DNA of 64,000 nucleotides. Origin: an uncultured Eudoraea sp. (lineage in GTDB: Bacteria > Bacteroidota > Bacteroidia > Flavobacteriales > Flavobacteriaceae). The stretch covers positions 1 through 64,000 of the forward strand of contig NZ_CAMYKG010000025.1 in the NCBI RefSeq assembly GCF_947258925.1, written 5' to 3'. Both the position numbers and the translations under genes were made by a program. Positions 29,307-37,753 of the stretch are shown here, piece after piece. The notes under the pieces are model-generated. The model saw nothing but the letters and a program-made list of their open reading frames with translations, was not told the DNA's origin and did no database searches. Numbering within the stretch: the stretch's first letter is position 1; every line of letters starts with the position of its first letter.

Positions 29307-30462
29307 TTTTGGCAGGTCTTTTTCTATTATTCCTTCTTTTCTTATTTTTTCTTCCCTTGTTCTTCCGTTTAGGGCGATCAAATCGTGTAAGGCTATCTTG
29401 TCCTACAACATTTTCGAAAATTAATTCTTCTTCTTCAATATTTTCAGCTGCAAATTCCTCGAGGCTGGCTACCGGTTTTTTCCTTTTGTTACTATCCAGT
29501 ATTTCATGGACCTGCTCCTTACTGAGAACATGCCAGTTAGATGGGTCATTTTTATAGGAGAACCATAATAGCCCCTTAAAAATATCCGTTTTCTGACAAA
29601 AGGCAATTCCCTTTTCGGTGAGTAATTTACTATCCAGCGAAGGAAAATCTTCCAATGCTTCTAAATACAAGTCCAATTCGTAGTTTAAACAGCACTTTAG
29701 TTTCCCGCATTGCCCAGCTAATTTTTGAGGATTAAGAGAGAGTTGCTGATATCTTGCAGCAGAAGTGCTTACTGAACGGAAATCTGATAACCAGGTTGAA
29801 CAACATAATTCCCTCCCACAAGAACCAATGCCACCTAGTCTTTGGGCTTCTTGCCTATAACCAATTTGCCTCATTTCTATGCGGATGCCAAAGGCTTTAG
29901 CCATATCCTTAATCAATTGTCGGAAATCTACCCGTTCTTCGGCGGTATAGTAGAAAGTTGCTTTGGAACCATCTCCCTGAAATTCCACATCAGAGATTTT
30001 CATCTGCAATTTTAACAAAATGGCCATTTCCCTCGAACGCTTCTTTATCTCCTCCTCCTTATCCCGGCACTTTTGCCATTTGTCTATGTCCTTTTGAGTT
30101 GCTTTACGATAAATTTTAGGTATTTCTTCTTCAGAATCAGAGACTTTTTTCCTCTTCATCTGTACTTTTACCAATTCTCCTGTTAAGGTAACAATGCCAA
30201 TGTCATGACCAGATTTGGCCTGTGTGGCCACAATATCACCAATAGACAATGAGAGGTTTTCTGTATTTCTGAAAAACTCTTTCCTGCTATTTTTAAACCG
30301 AACTTCGGCACAATCAAATGGTTGGGAACCACTGGGCAGGGACATGTTTGAAAGCCAGTCAAACACTGTTAATTTATTGCAGCTGTCTGTGCCACAAGTA
30401 CCATTATTCTTGCATCCACGCGGCTGCCCATCCTTGCCGGTTGAACAACTGTTACAACCCAT
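29299..30462 (-). CDS. ricT: PSP1/RicT-like regulatory protein
   Basis: A 387-residue PSP1-domain protein, relative of RicT (YaaT), an iron-sulfur subunit of the Ric complex that in Bacillus affects RNA processing and development. The N-terminus is rich in cysteines (MGCNSCSTG, CGTDSCNK), and the core carries GSCGRELCCSTWLSDF and LAGQCGKLKCCLNYEL, the conserved Cys clusters. The C-terminal 35 residues are very basic (RPKRKNKGRKNKKRRNN) and probably bind nucleic acid; in many relatives this tail is shorter. First gene of the ricT-gldH-PBP1A unit. Confidence 0.88.
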   Translation of the reverse strand: MGCNSCSTGKDGQPRGCKNNGTCGTDSCNKLTVFDWLSNMSLPSGSQPFDCAEVRFKNSRKEFFRNTENLSLSIGDIVATQAKSGHDIGIVTLTGELVKVQMKRKKVSDSEEEIPKIYRKATQKDIDKWQKCRDKEEEIKKRSREMAILLKLQMKISDVEFQGDGSKATFYYTAEERVDFRQLIKDMAKAFGIRIEMRQIGYRQEAQRLGGIGSCGRELCCSTWLSDFRSVSTSAARYQQLSLNPQKLAGQCGKLKCCLNYELDLYLEALEDFPSLDSKLLTEKGIAFCQKTDIFKGLLWFSYKNDPSNWHVLSKEQVHEILDSNKRKKPVASLEEFAAENIEEEELIFENVVGQDSLTRFDRPKRKNKGRKNKKRRNNRKRPAKNA

Positions 30463-30677
30463 ATTTTGTATCTTGTTTTAGCCGTACGACATTTAGTATG
30501 ACTAAAGTAGGTTCATAAATTTTACTGAAGGTAAAGATAGTACTTTTTTACTGTGATGGAAAGTAGTGACTATAGCTTCATAAGAATAGATAATTTCATT
30601 CCGAAATAACACAGTGAGGTCCATACTGTTGCCCCCGGGAAATATCCTGAAGCAGGAAAATCAATTGAAGGATTGAT

Positions 30678-31709
30678 CTATTTTTTGAACTTCAAAACCT
30701 CAGATCTTCCTTTTTTAAATATCTTATTGCTTACCACTTTTCCCTTCCTAAGCCTTTTCTGTTCTTCAAATGGAAGTTCATGTATTTCTTTGCAATGGTT
30801 TGAACAACAATCATTCATTTTGCCTGCGCAAGCCTCGCACTGAATGAAAAGGAGATGACAAGCCTCATTAGCGCAGTTTACATGCGTATCACATGGTTTA
30901 CCACATTGATGGCATTGGGCGATAATATCGTCCGATATACGTTCTCCCCTTCTGTGATCAAAAACAAAATTTTTACCTATAAATTTATTTTCAATATCCT
31001 TCTGTCTCACCTGGCGGGTGTATTCTATAATTCCACCTTCTAGTTGAAATACATTTTTAAACCCTTTATGTTTGTAGTATGCACTGGCCTTTTCACAACG
31101 AATTCCTCCCGTGCAATACATTACCAGGTTTTTACTTTCCTTATAGTTGGATAAGTCCTTTTCTATGATGTCTAATGAATCTCTAAAGGTATCCACATCC
31201 GGCGTTATTGCGGTTTTAAAATGGCCAATCTCGCTTTCATAATGATTGCGCATGTCAACCAAAATTGTATTTGGGTCATCAATCAGCTGATTAAAATGTA
31301 CGGCATCAACATGTACGCCTTTGTTAGTCACATCAAAAGAAGTATCATTCAGGCCATCTGCCACTATTTTCTTTCTTACCTTAACCTTAAGTTTCAAAAA
31401 GGATTTATTATCCTGCTCAATAGCAATATTTAGGCGTACATTCTCCAGAAAGGAAATACTGTCTAAATGTGCTTTGAATTTTTCAAAGTTATTGGCCGGG
31501 ACAGACAATTGAGCGTTAATACCTTCAGAGGCGACGTAAATTCTTCCGAGAACATCCAGTTCATTCCAATGAATAAACAAATGATTCCGAAATAATTTCG
31601 GATTTCGAATATGTGCATATTTGTAAAAAGAAATGGTCAGACGTTCCTGTCCGGCCTCCTCAATAAGAGCTTCTCTTTGTTTTGCACTTAATGTATTGTA
31701 CAGTTGCAT
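30678..31709 (-). CDS. trhO: tRNA uridine(34) hydroxylase TrhO (rhodanese family)
   Basis: A 343-residue TrhO/YceA protein, which hydroxylates the wobble uridine of certain tRNAs with oxygen. It has an N-terminal acylphosphatase-like domain (about 25-110), then a rhodanese domain with active-site Cys199 in VMYCTGGIRCEKASAYY, and a C-terminal cysteine-rich zinc-like tail (CHQCGKPCDTHVNCANEACHLLFIQCEACAGKMNDCCSNHC split over about 265-305). Monocistronic with its own promoter. The 215 bases between it and ricT show no gene I can support. Confidence 0.93.
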   Translation of the reverse strand: MQLYNTLSAKQREALIEEAGQERLTISFYKYAHIRNPKLFRNHLFIHWNELDVLGRIYVASEGINAQLSVPANNFEKFKAHLDSISFLENVRLNIAIEQDNKSFLKLKVKVRKKIVADGLNDTSFDVTNKGVHVDAVHFNQLIDDPNTILVDMRNHYESEIGHFKTAITPDVDTFRDSLDIIEKDLSNYKESKNLVMYCTGGIRCEKASAYYKHKGFKNVFQLEGGIIEYTRQVRQKDIENKFIGKNFVFDHRRGERISDDIIAQCHQCGKPCDTHVNCANEACHLLFIQCEACAGKMNDCCSNHCKEIHELPFEEQKRLRKGKVVSNKIFKKGRSEVLKFKK

Positions 31710-31750
31710 GCTATACCAATTATTAAGTTATATGTATTTGTAATAGAGTG

Positions 31751-31780
31751 CAAATCTAATCATAATCTGCTGTAGCACAA
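31751..31780 (-). promoter_or_regulatory. trhO promoter
   Basis: TTG (31780-31778), exactly 19 bases, then TAGATTTG (31758-31751) on the minus strand, a perfect flavobacterial promoter. Transcription should start near 31744, about 35 bases before the ATG. Confidence 0.75.
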
Positions 31781-31847
31781 GACAATCTCTTTTGATTTTA
31801 ATATAAATCTTCTAATTAATATGACTGTCTCGATTACTGCAAATAAA

Positions 31848-31875
31848 AAAGAGTCTTGAATTTTCAAGACTCTTT
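31848..31875 (-). terminator. Terminator between recA and trhO
   Basis: AAAGAGTCTTGAA (31848-31860) is an exact inverted repeat of TTCAAGACTCTTT (31863-31875). On the minus strand it ends in a T run (31850-31845). It must end a minus-strand transcript arising between here and recA, since trhO has its own promoter beyond it. Confidence 0.85.
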
Positions 31876-31962
31876 AAGACCACTTCCAGGCCATTTTCTT
31901 TTTCATAGATTAACCAAAAAAGGATGCGGTCGTTAGTATAGAAGGTTTAATGGAACTTTCGT

Positions 31963-32031
31963 TTATTTTGAGTTTTTACACAAATACTTATCCAAGAGAT
32001 ACTGGAATTCCAAAAAGGTTGCTTTTGACAT
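31963..32031 (-). CDS. Possible 22-residue microprotein
   Basis: A 22-codon frame, ATG to TAA, opening MSKATFLEFQYLLDKYL, amphipathic in appearance. It lies on the minus strand before a strong terminator and just outside the recA promoter region. No similarity recognised. Short frames of this size arise by chance, so confidence is low. Confidence 0.25.
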   Translation of the reverse strand: MSKATFLEFQYLLDKYLCKNSK

Positions 32032-32061
32032 TGTTATATGAAAAAAGAAATGGTAATTTAG
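32031..32061 (+). promoter_or_regulatory. Possible recA promoter
   Basis: TTG (32031-32033), 20 bases, then TAATTTAG (32054-32061), one mismatch from TAnnTTTG. Predicted start near 32068, about 20 bases before the ATG. No LexA-type box was recognised. Confidence 0.4.
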
Positions 32062-32087
32062 CCTTCCTAATTTCATAGATTTTACAC

Positions 32088-33095
32088 ATGAGCAGCAATA
32101 AAGACGCTAAACTTAAAGCACTAAAACTAACATTAGATAAACTCGACAAAACTTATGGCAAAGGGGCTGTAATGAAAATGGGCGACTATGTTGTAGAAGA
32201 TGTAGAAGTTATCCCTTCAGGTTCCCTGGGTTTAGATATTGCTTTGGGTGTTGGTGGTTATCCCAGGGGTAGGGTCATAGAAATTTATGGGCCGGAATCT
32301 TCTGGAAAAACTACTTTAACCTTGCATGCCATAGCAGAGGCACAAAAAAATGGTGGTATTGCTGCATTTATTGATGCCGAACATGCTTTCGACAGATTTT
32401 ATGCGCAAAAGCTGGGCATTGACATTGACAACCTTATTATCTCTCAGCCCGACCATGGAGAACAGGCATTGGAAATAGCAGATAATTTAATTCGTTCAGG
32501 AGCAATTGATATTGTGATCATTGATTCTGTGGCAGCCTTAACACCAAAAAGCGAAATAGAAGGTGAAATGGGTGATTCAAAAATGGGCTTACATGCCCGA
32601 TTAATGTCACAAGCCCTGAGAAAATTAACAGGTTCAATAAGTAAAACACATTGCACCGTAATATTTATTAATCAGTTAAGAGAAAAAATAGGTGTCATGT
32701 TTGGAAACCCGGAAACTACAACCGGTGGAAATGCCCTTAAATTTTATGCTTCTGTAAGATTGGATATTCGCAGATCTACCCAAATAAAAGATACGGAGGG
32801 TGCCGTTCTCGGGAATAAAACCAGGGTAAAGGTGGTTAAAAACAAAGTAGCCTCTCCTTTTAAGACTGCTGAATTTGATATTATGTATGGAGAAGGAATA
32901 TCAAAAGTTGGTGAGATATTGGATCTTGGCGTGCAATATGAAATTATTAAAAAAAGTGGCTCCTGGTTCAGCTATGGCGATACCAAACTTGGGCAAGGTA
33001 GAGATGCCGTAAAATCTCTTCTGCAAGATAACCCGGAACTTCTTGATGAATTGGAAGGCAAAATAAAAGTAGCAATCAGCGCCGTAAAAGCCTGA
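32088..33095 (+). CDS. recA: Recombinase RecA
   Basis: A 335-residue RecA, which polymerises on single-stranded DNA and drives strand exchange and the SOS response. Walker A is GPESSGKT at residues 69-76; DAEHAFD, the LIIDS-like Walker B ([22 protein letters not shown]) and the [22 protein letters not shown] loop 2 region are all intact. The C-terminus is short and ends KVAISAVKA, without the long acidic tail of E. coli RecA. Monocistronic. Confidence 0.98.
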   Translation: MSSNKDAKLKALKLTLDKLDKTYGKGAVMKMGDYVVEDVEVIPSGSLGLDIALGVGGYPRGRVIEIYGPESSGKTTLTLHAIAEAQKNGGIAAFIDAEHAFDRFYAQKLGIDIDNLIISQPDHGEQALEIADNLIRSGAIDIVIIDSVAALTPKSEIEGEMGDSKMGLHARLMSQALRKLTGSISKTHCTVIFINQLREKIGVMFGNPETTTGGNALKFYASVRLDIRRSTQIKDTEGAVLGNKTRVKVVKNKVASPFKTAEFDIMYGEGISKVGEILDLGVQYEIIKKSGSWFSYGDTKLGQGRDAVKSLLQDNPELLDELEGKIKVAISAVKA

Positions 33096-33176
33096 TTTCT
33101 GACCGTTGTAATTTTCGTTTATCTTTTTTAAGCAACCTTTGCTTATTCTTATCATCTTGTTCTAAAGATTAAATAG

Positions 33177-33599
33177 ATGATTATGAGAAAAGTTGTTTCC
33201 CCCTTTTTTGTAGTATTGGCGTTTGTTTTGTCTTCCTGCAGTTTGGATGATGATCAACCAAATTTTTATTTTATTCCGCTTCAAGTTATTAGTGCAGAAG
33301 TTCCAGAATCTTTTAATTTGCATGAAACCTATGAAATTAGTGTAACGTATATGTTACCAAATGGGTGTGCTTCCTTTGAAGGTTTTGATGTTACTCCTAT
33401 TGAGCAAACAACAAGAAATGTTGTTCCTATTGGTTCTCAATTTAATGACCCGGAATGTGTAGATGGAATGGCCGAAGCCGTATCAACCTTCGACTTTATT
33501 TGTCTATATTCAGACACTTACCTCTTTAGGTTCTGGACAGGTGAGGACGAAAACGGTGAGCAGGAATATTTGGAAATAGAAGTTCCTGTAAACCAATAA
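33177..33599 (+). CDS. Small lipoprotein of unknown function
   Basis: A 140-residue lipoprotein (LSSC, Cys21) with an acidic LDDDQP stretch after the anchor. The mature part looks all-beta and contains three cysteines (NGCASF, DPECVD, DFICLY). It resembles small flavobacterial lipoproteins found near sigma-factor genes, but I do not know its role. Start codons at 33177 or 33183 are both possible. The sigma factor gene follows 34 bases later on the same strand, so cotranscription is plausible. Confidence 0.75.
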   Translation: MIMRKVVSPFFVVLAFVLSSCSLDDDQPNFYFIPLQVISAEVPESFNLHETYEISVTYMLPNGCASFEGFDVTPIEQTTRNVVPIGSQFNDPECVDGMAEAVSTFDFICLYSDTYLFRFWTGEDENGEQEYLEIEVPVNQ

Positions 33600-33633
33600 T
33601 CTACTAAATTAGATAATTAATCTGACCAAAATT

Positions 33634-34164
33634 TTGAGTCTGAAAGAACTCATACATAATTGTAAAAAAGGAGATAGATCAGCGCAGGAACAATTGTATA
33701 GAACTTATGCAAAAATATTGTTTGGTATCTGCCTGAAATATTCACGTAATAAGACGGAGGCCGAAGATAACCTCCACGATAGCTTTATGATTATCTATGA
33801 AAAAATTGGGCAATTTAAATTTAAAGGTTCATTTGAAGGCTGGATTAAACGCATTACAGTTAACACGGTACTTCAGAAATATCGAAAGGAAGAATACCTG
33901 AAAGTGGTGTCAGAAAATGTAGCGGAGCTGGACTCAATTGAATCAGAATATCTCGATATTGAACTCCCCACCTTACTGCGATACATTCAGGAACTCCCCA
34001 ATAAATATAGAATAACCTTCAATATGTATGTCTTAGATGGTTTTACCCATAGGGAGATCAGTCAACAATTAGGGACATCAGAAGGTACATCAAAATCAAA
34101 TCTTGCAAGGGCAAGAATGATATTAAAAGAAAAAATAAAAAAACAAAATATAAATATTGCTTAA
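33634..34164 (+). CDS. RNA polymerase sigma-70 family (ECF-type) factor
   Basis: A 176-residue extracytoplasmic-function sigma factor. Region 2 is visible as LYRTYAKILFGICLKYSRNKTEAEDNLHDSFMIIYEKI (split over about 22-60), and region 4 as LPNKYRITFNMYVLDGFTHREISQQLGTSEGTSKSNLARAR with its helix-turn-helix. The start is TTG: MSLKELIHNCKKGD matches the usual first residues of this group, and no suitable ATG exists upstream. Eleven bases separate it from the membrane-spanning partner gene. Confidence 0.92.
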   Translation: MSLKELIHNCKKGDRSAQEQLYRTYAKILFGICLKYSRNKTEAEDNLHDSFMIIYEKIGQFKFKGSFEGWIKRITVNTVLQKYRKEEYLKVVSENVAELDSIESEYLDIELPTLLRYIQELPNKYRITFNMYVLDGFTHREISQQLGTSEGTSKSNLARARMILKEKIKKQNINIA

Positions 34165-34175
34165 TTACCTAAAGC

Positions 34176-35720
34176 ATGAAAAAAGATAATATTGACAAAT
34201 TGTACCGGGAAAAGTTGAAGGACTTCAACGAAGTTCCTGATGAAAAAGTTTGGGAGGCAATATCCGCTTCCTTAGACAAAAAGAAAAAGTCATCACGCAT
34301 TATTCCTCTGTGGTGGAAATTGGGTGGTATTGCGGCCGTTTTGGCCATTCTAATGTATGTTTATATCCCTTCAGAAGAAAATATGGGTTCGGATGTAATA
34401 ATTACGGATGTGGAAAATACCTCTCCAAAGAATGATTCCGGGATAGATGCTCTCGAAAAGGACCTTCCTGTGGGAAATAATGATGAAAGTGAAGATGTGG
34501 TTAACCCAGCCGAGAAGAGTGAAGAATCTGAAAATGCCATTCCTTCAAATGATGTTAAAAAATCAAAATTGGGGCTCCAAAATAATTCGGCAATCACCAA
34601 ATCGGCTGAAAAACAGAATACAAAAAAGAAAGAAAAAGCGGATGACGGCAAAAAGAGTGATGTAGAATCAGGTATTGCTTCGGTTGGTTCTAAGGACTTA
34701 CAGAATAAAGCACAAAAAGATGATGCCACGGAAGTAGATAGGGAATCTCAAAATACAAAAATTGCAGTTATCGATTCTCCTGACAACAAAGCAATGGATA
34801 AGGTAAATCAGCCGCGTCTTCCTCAGAAAAATCCAAATATGGAAAGTCCAACCGTGAAGAAAAATGCGATGGACGGAGTAGCTGTTCTTACAGACAATAA
34901 AAAAGAGGAAGAACAAAAGGCTGAAAAACCGAAGAAGTCGATTTTTGACGAAATTGAGAAAACTAAGGAACCAAAAGTAGTTGAAAGCAAAGTTACTAAA
35001 TGGTCGGTGGGCCCTAATATTGCACCTGTTTACTTTAGTTCATTTGGGAATGGTTCACCAATCCACTCTAATTTTGTCTCCAGTTCCAAATCCGGTAATG
35101 TTAATCTAAGTTATGGCTTAACTGTGTCCTATGATATAAGTAAGAAATTGAGTATTCGTTCCGGGTTACACAAGACAAATTATAGTTATGATACCAATGA
35201 GATTTCATTTTCAGCTTCACTTACCGCCTCTACAAATAACCAGATTGATAATATAAATTATGTTTCGACTTCCAAAAATTTAGTTGTCAGAAATAATGAT
35301 GACAACAGAATTTCACAAGAGGCAGTTAATATTGAAGTCTCTGGCCAAAGTCCGGCACGGGATGGCAGAATGACACAGGATTTTGGTTATATAGAATTGC
35401 CCCTGGAAGTAAATTTTGCGCTTCTTGACAAGAAATTTGGGATAAATGTCATTGGAGGGTTGAGTTCCCTCTTTCTTGTGGATAACTCCGTGGTTCTGGA
35501 ATCGAATGGTAATTCTGTTGAAATGGGAGAAGCTAATAATATTAATAATGTGAATTTAAGTACAAATATCGGTTTCGGTCTTAATTATAAGTTTTCGAAG
35601 ACCTTGCAATTAAACCTTGAGCCTATGTTTAAGTATCAGTTAAACACCTTTTCTGAAACGGCCGGAAATTTTCAACCTTTCTCCGTGGGGGTCTATACAG
35701 GTTTAAATTTTAAATTTTAG
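34176..35720 (+). CDS. Putative dual membrane-spanning anti-sigma factor (TM helix plus OM barrel)
   Basis: A 514-residue protein with an unusual layout: a charged cytosolic N-terminus of about 43 residues with a VWEAISASLDKK helix, one transmembrane helix (about 45-62), about 200 residues of Lys/Glu/Ser/Asn-rich, probably disordered linker, then a beta-rich domain from about residue 262 that ends GVYTGLNFKF with a C-terminal Phe, like an outer-membrane barrel. It is 11 bases after an ECF sigma gene. This matches the dual membrane-spanning anti-sigma idea described in Bacteroides, where the N-terminus holds the sigma factor and the barrel sits in the outer membrane. The function is inferred. 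Confidence 0.7.
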   Translation: MKKDNIDKLYREKLKDFNEVPDEKVWEAISASLDKKKKSSRIIPLWWKLGGIAAVLAILMYVYIPSEENMGSDVIITDVENTSPKNDSGIDALEKDLPVGNNDESEDVVNPAEKSEESENAIPSNDVKKSKLGLQNNSAITKSAEKQNTKKKEKADDGKKSDVESGIASVGSKDLQNKAQKDDATEVDRESQNTKIAVIDSPDNKAMDKVNQPRLPQKNPNMESPTVKKNAMDGVAVLTDNKKEEEQKAEKPKKSIFDEIEKTKEPKVVESKVTKWSVGPNIAPVYFSSFGNGSPIHSNFVSSSKSGNVNLSYGLTVSYDISKKLSIRSGLHKTNYSYDTNEISFSASLTASTNNQIDNINYVSTSKNLVVRNNDDNRISQEAVNIEVSGQSPARDGRMTQDFGYIELPLEVNFALLDKKFGINVIGGLSSLFLVDNSVVLESNGNSVEMGEANNINNVNLSTNIGFGLNYKFSKTLQLNLEPMFKYQLNTFSETAGNFQPFSVGVYTGLNFKF

Positions 35721-35819
35721 CTCCTTCTATAAGTAGTCCGCTTTTGAAGAGTGACGTCGCACTGAATAATTATACTATTTGGTATATTTAAACGAGCTTT
35801 ACTGTGCGTAGTACGTTCC

Positions 35820-36554
35820 TTATTTCTGAAGTTCATTAAAAATAACTGATCTTACCTTGTCTTTTAATTCTGATTTTTGCTGTTCTGCAAATCCCTCCGT
35901 TTTATAAAATGTATGAACCTTCGCCCTTGTAATGCCGGGGCTACCGCTATAAAATGTGAAAGGAAAACGTTTTTTGTTGTCATAAAATGTAATTGGAACA
36001 ACTGGTATATTATGAGCTATTGCCATCTTAAAAGCACCTTCCTTAAACTCATCAAGTACCACGTGTTCCTCCGGTACGCCCCCTTCCGGAAAAATACAAA
36101 TACTGAGCCCCTGATTTAATCTTTTCTGCGCTCTGCGGTATACGGCTGTTCTGCTTTGGCTATTTTCACGATCAACGAGGATACATACGCGTTTATAAAA
36201 AAATCCGAATACCGGAATCTTCACTAACTCCTTCTTTCCAACAAAAACAAAAGGATTTTTGCTTGTTTTCAACATCATCATAATATCCAGCATGCTGGTA
36301 TGATTTGCAACTAGCATATAGCTTTGACCTCTTACCAATTTTTGTTCATAATGAATTCTTGGAAAGCAGAACATACCATATAAAATTGTATTTGCCCATA
36401 TATTTCGCGCTAACCAAAAAAATTGTGGATAGGTTTTGTAGGAAAGCGCCAATAATAGGAGAATGGGGAAAAATATAAAAATGGGGAGGCCAACCAGGAT
36501 ATAAAACCAAATTCGATATAGAACATGTCCCAGTTTTACCATAAGTAAGCGCAT
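35820..36554 (-). CDS. plsC: 1-acyl-sn-glycerol-3-phosphate acyltransferase
   Basis: A 244-residue inner-membrane acyltransferase that adds the second acyl chain in phospholipid synthesis. A hydrophobic N-terminus (about 12-38) is followed by the catalytic motif NHTSMLD (His85 and Asp90 spaced as HX4D) and the FPEGGVPEE motif III. Met5 is an alternative start. It is divergent from trpS, with about 70 bases between the two starts. Confidence 0.93.
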   Translation of the reverse strand: MRLLMVKLGHVLYRIWFYILVGLPIFIFFPILLLLALSYKTYPQFFWLARNIWANTILYGMFCFPRIHYEQKLVRGQSYMLVANHTSMLDIMMMLKTSKNPFVFVGKKELVKIPVFGFFYKRVCILVDRENSQSRTAVYRRAQKRLNQGLSICIFPEGGVPEEHVVLDEFKEGAFKMAIAHNIPVVPITFYDNKKRFPFTFYSGSPGITRAKVHTFYKTEGFAEQQKSELKDKVRSVIFNELQK

Positions 36555-36596
36555 AAATCAAAAATAACAATTTTAGCAGGGTAATCGTATTTCTTT

Positions 36597-36604
36597 TACA
36601 TTTG
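36597..36604 (+). promoter_or_regulatory. TAnnTTTG -7 box before trpS
   Basis: TACATTTG, perfect -7 consensus, with start of transcription predicted near 36611 and the ATG at 36624. No clear TTG at -33; a TTTT lies 22 bases upstream. Confidence 0.5.
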
Positions 36605-36623
36605 CCAATGTAATTTATATTAA

Positions 36624-37592
36624 ATGGCAAGAATATTAACAGGCATACAAAGTACAGGAACCCCACACCTCGGAAATATCCTTGGGGCCATTATACCCGC
36701 AATAAATATGGCCAGGGATCGTAAAAATGATTCTTTCCTCTTTATTGCTGATATGCATTCACTTACTCAAATTAAAAATGGTGATGAACTTCGAAATAAC
36801 ACCTATGCAACAGCGGCCACCTGGCTTGCATTTGGGCTTGACATAAAAAATACCGTTTTTTACAGACAAAGTGATGTTCCTCAGGTAACACAGCTGGCAT
36901 GGTATTTAAGCTGCTTTTATCCATACCAGCGACTTACCCTGGCACACTCCTTTAAAGACAAGGCAGACAGGCTTGAAGATGTAAATGCCGGCTTGTTTAG
37001 CTATCCTATGCTCATGGCGGCAGATATACTGTTATATGACGCGAACATTGTACCGGTAGGTAAGGATCAGTTGCAACATATAGAAATGACAAGAGATGTT
37101 GCTTCGCGTTTCCATTCAAAAATGGGAGAGACCTTTGTGATGCCGGAAGCCCAGGTCCAAAAGGATACTATGTATATTCCCGGCACTGATGGGGCCAAAA
37201 TGAGTAAAAGCAAGGGTAATCTCATAGATATTTTTCAGCCGGATAAAAAACTGCGTAAACAAATCATGAGTATTGTCACGGATAGCAAATCTTTGGAGGA
37301 GCCAAAAGATCCCGAGACAGATACTACTTTTTCATTATATAAGATTTTGGCCTCTGATACCCAGATTGATGAAATGCGAACAAATTATCTTAACGGTAAT
37401 TATGGTTACGGGCACGCCAAACAAGCATTATTTGAACTAATTCTTGAAAAATTCAAATCCCCACGGCAAAAGTTTAATTACTATATGGATAACCTTAATG
37501 AGGTCGATGATGCGCTATCTTTAGGGGCTGAAAAAGCCGGGAAAGTGGCCGATAATGTGCTTGAAAGAGTCAGGGTTAAAGTAGGGTATTAG
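36624..37592 (+). CDS. trpS: Tryptophanyl-tRNA synthetase
   Basis: A 322-residue class Ic aminoacyl-tRNA synthetase that charges tRNA-Trp. The HIGH-like signature is PHLGN (residues 14-18) and KMSKS lies at 192-196. Length is normal. Monocistronic and convergent with dprA. The 161 bases between the two 3' ends contain an 11-base motif AACTACCCGGT twice (37607-37617 and 37732-37742), of unknown meaning. Confidence 0.97.
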   Translation: MARILTGIQSTGTPHLGNILGAIIPAINMARDRKNDSFLFIADMHSLTQIKNGDELRNNTYATAATWLAFGLDIKNTVFYRQSDVPQVTQLAWYLSCFYPYQRLTLAHSFKDKADRLEDVNAGLFSYPMLMAADILLYDANIVPVGKDQLQHIEMTRDVASRFHSKMGETFVMPEAQVQKDTMYIPGTDGAKMSKSKGNLIDIFQPDKKLRKQIMSIVTDSKSLEEPKDPETDTTFSLYKILASDTQIDEMRTNYLNGNYGYGHAKQALFELILEKFKSPRQKFNYYMDNLNEVDDALSLGAEKAGKVADNVLERVRVKVGY

Positions 37593-37753
37593 TTTTTTGT
37601 TTACCAACTACCCGGTTTGTCAGCATTCTTTTATCCTATCCTATAAAATTCAAAACTCCGGGTTCAAAAGTACATTTAATCGATAGATGCAATAAATATC
37701 AGCAATTGATACTAGTAATTCAAAGCGAACAAACTACCCGGTCTTAAATTAAC

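Larger units (their letters stand above)
31845..32031 (-). ncRNA. Candidate small minus-strand transcript upstream of recA
   Basis: The 378 bases between trhO and recA contain a strong minus-strand terminator with no annotated gene before it. Two tiny frames precede it: one of 22 codons (31963-32031) and one of 10 codons encoding MKKKMAWKWS (31874-31906), whose stop runs into the terminator stem. This could be a small RNA, a microprotein message, or a leader. No convincing promoter was found for it. The terminator is seen; the transcript is inferred. Confidence 0.35.

Noticed and set aside
30463-30677. Short frames between ricT and trhO
   Set aside because: Frames of 17-33 codons without start context, terminator or recognisable pattern.
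33130-33144. Weak hairpin after recA (AAGCAA ... TTGCTT)
   Set aside because: A six-base, AT-rich stem with a 3-base loop and no T run; not enough to call a terminator.
37607-37742. AACTACCCGGT twice between trpS and dprA
   Set aside because: Only 11 bases and 125 bases apart, no hairpin or terminator formed; probably chance or a remnant.
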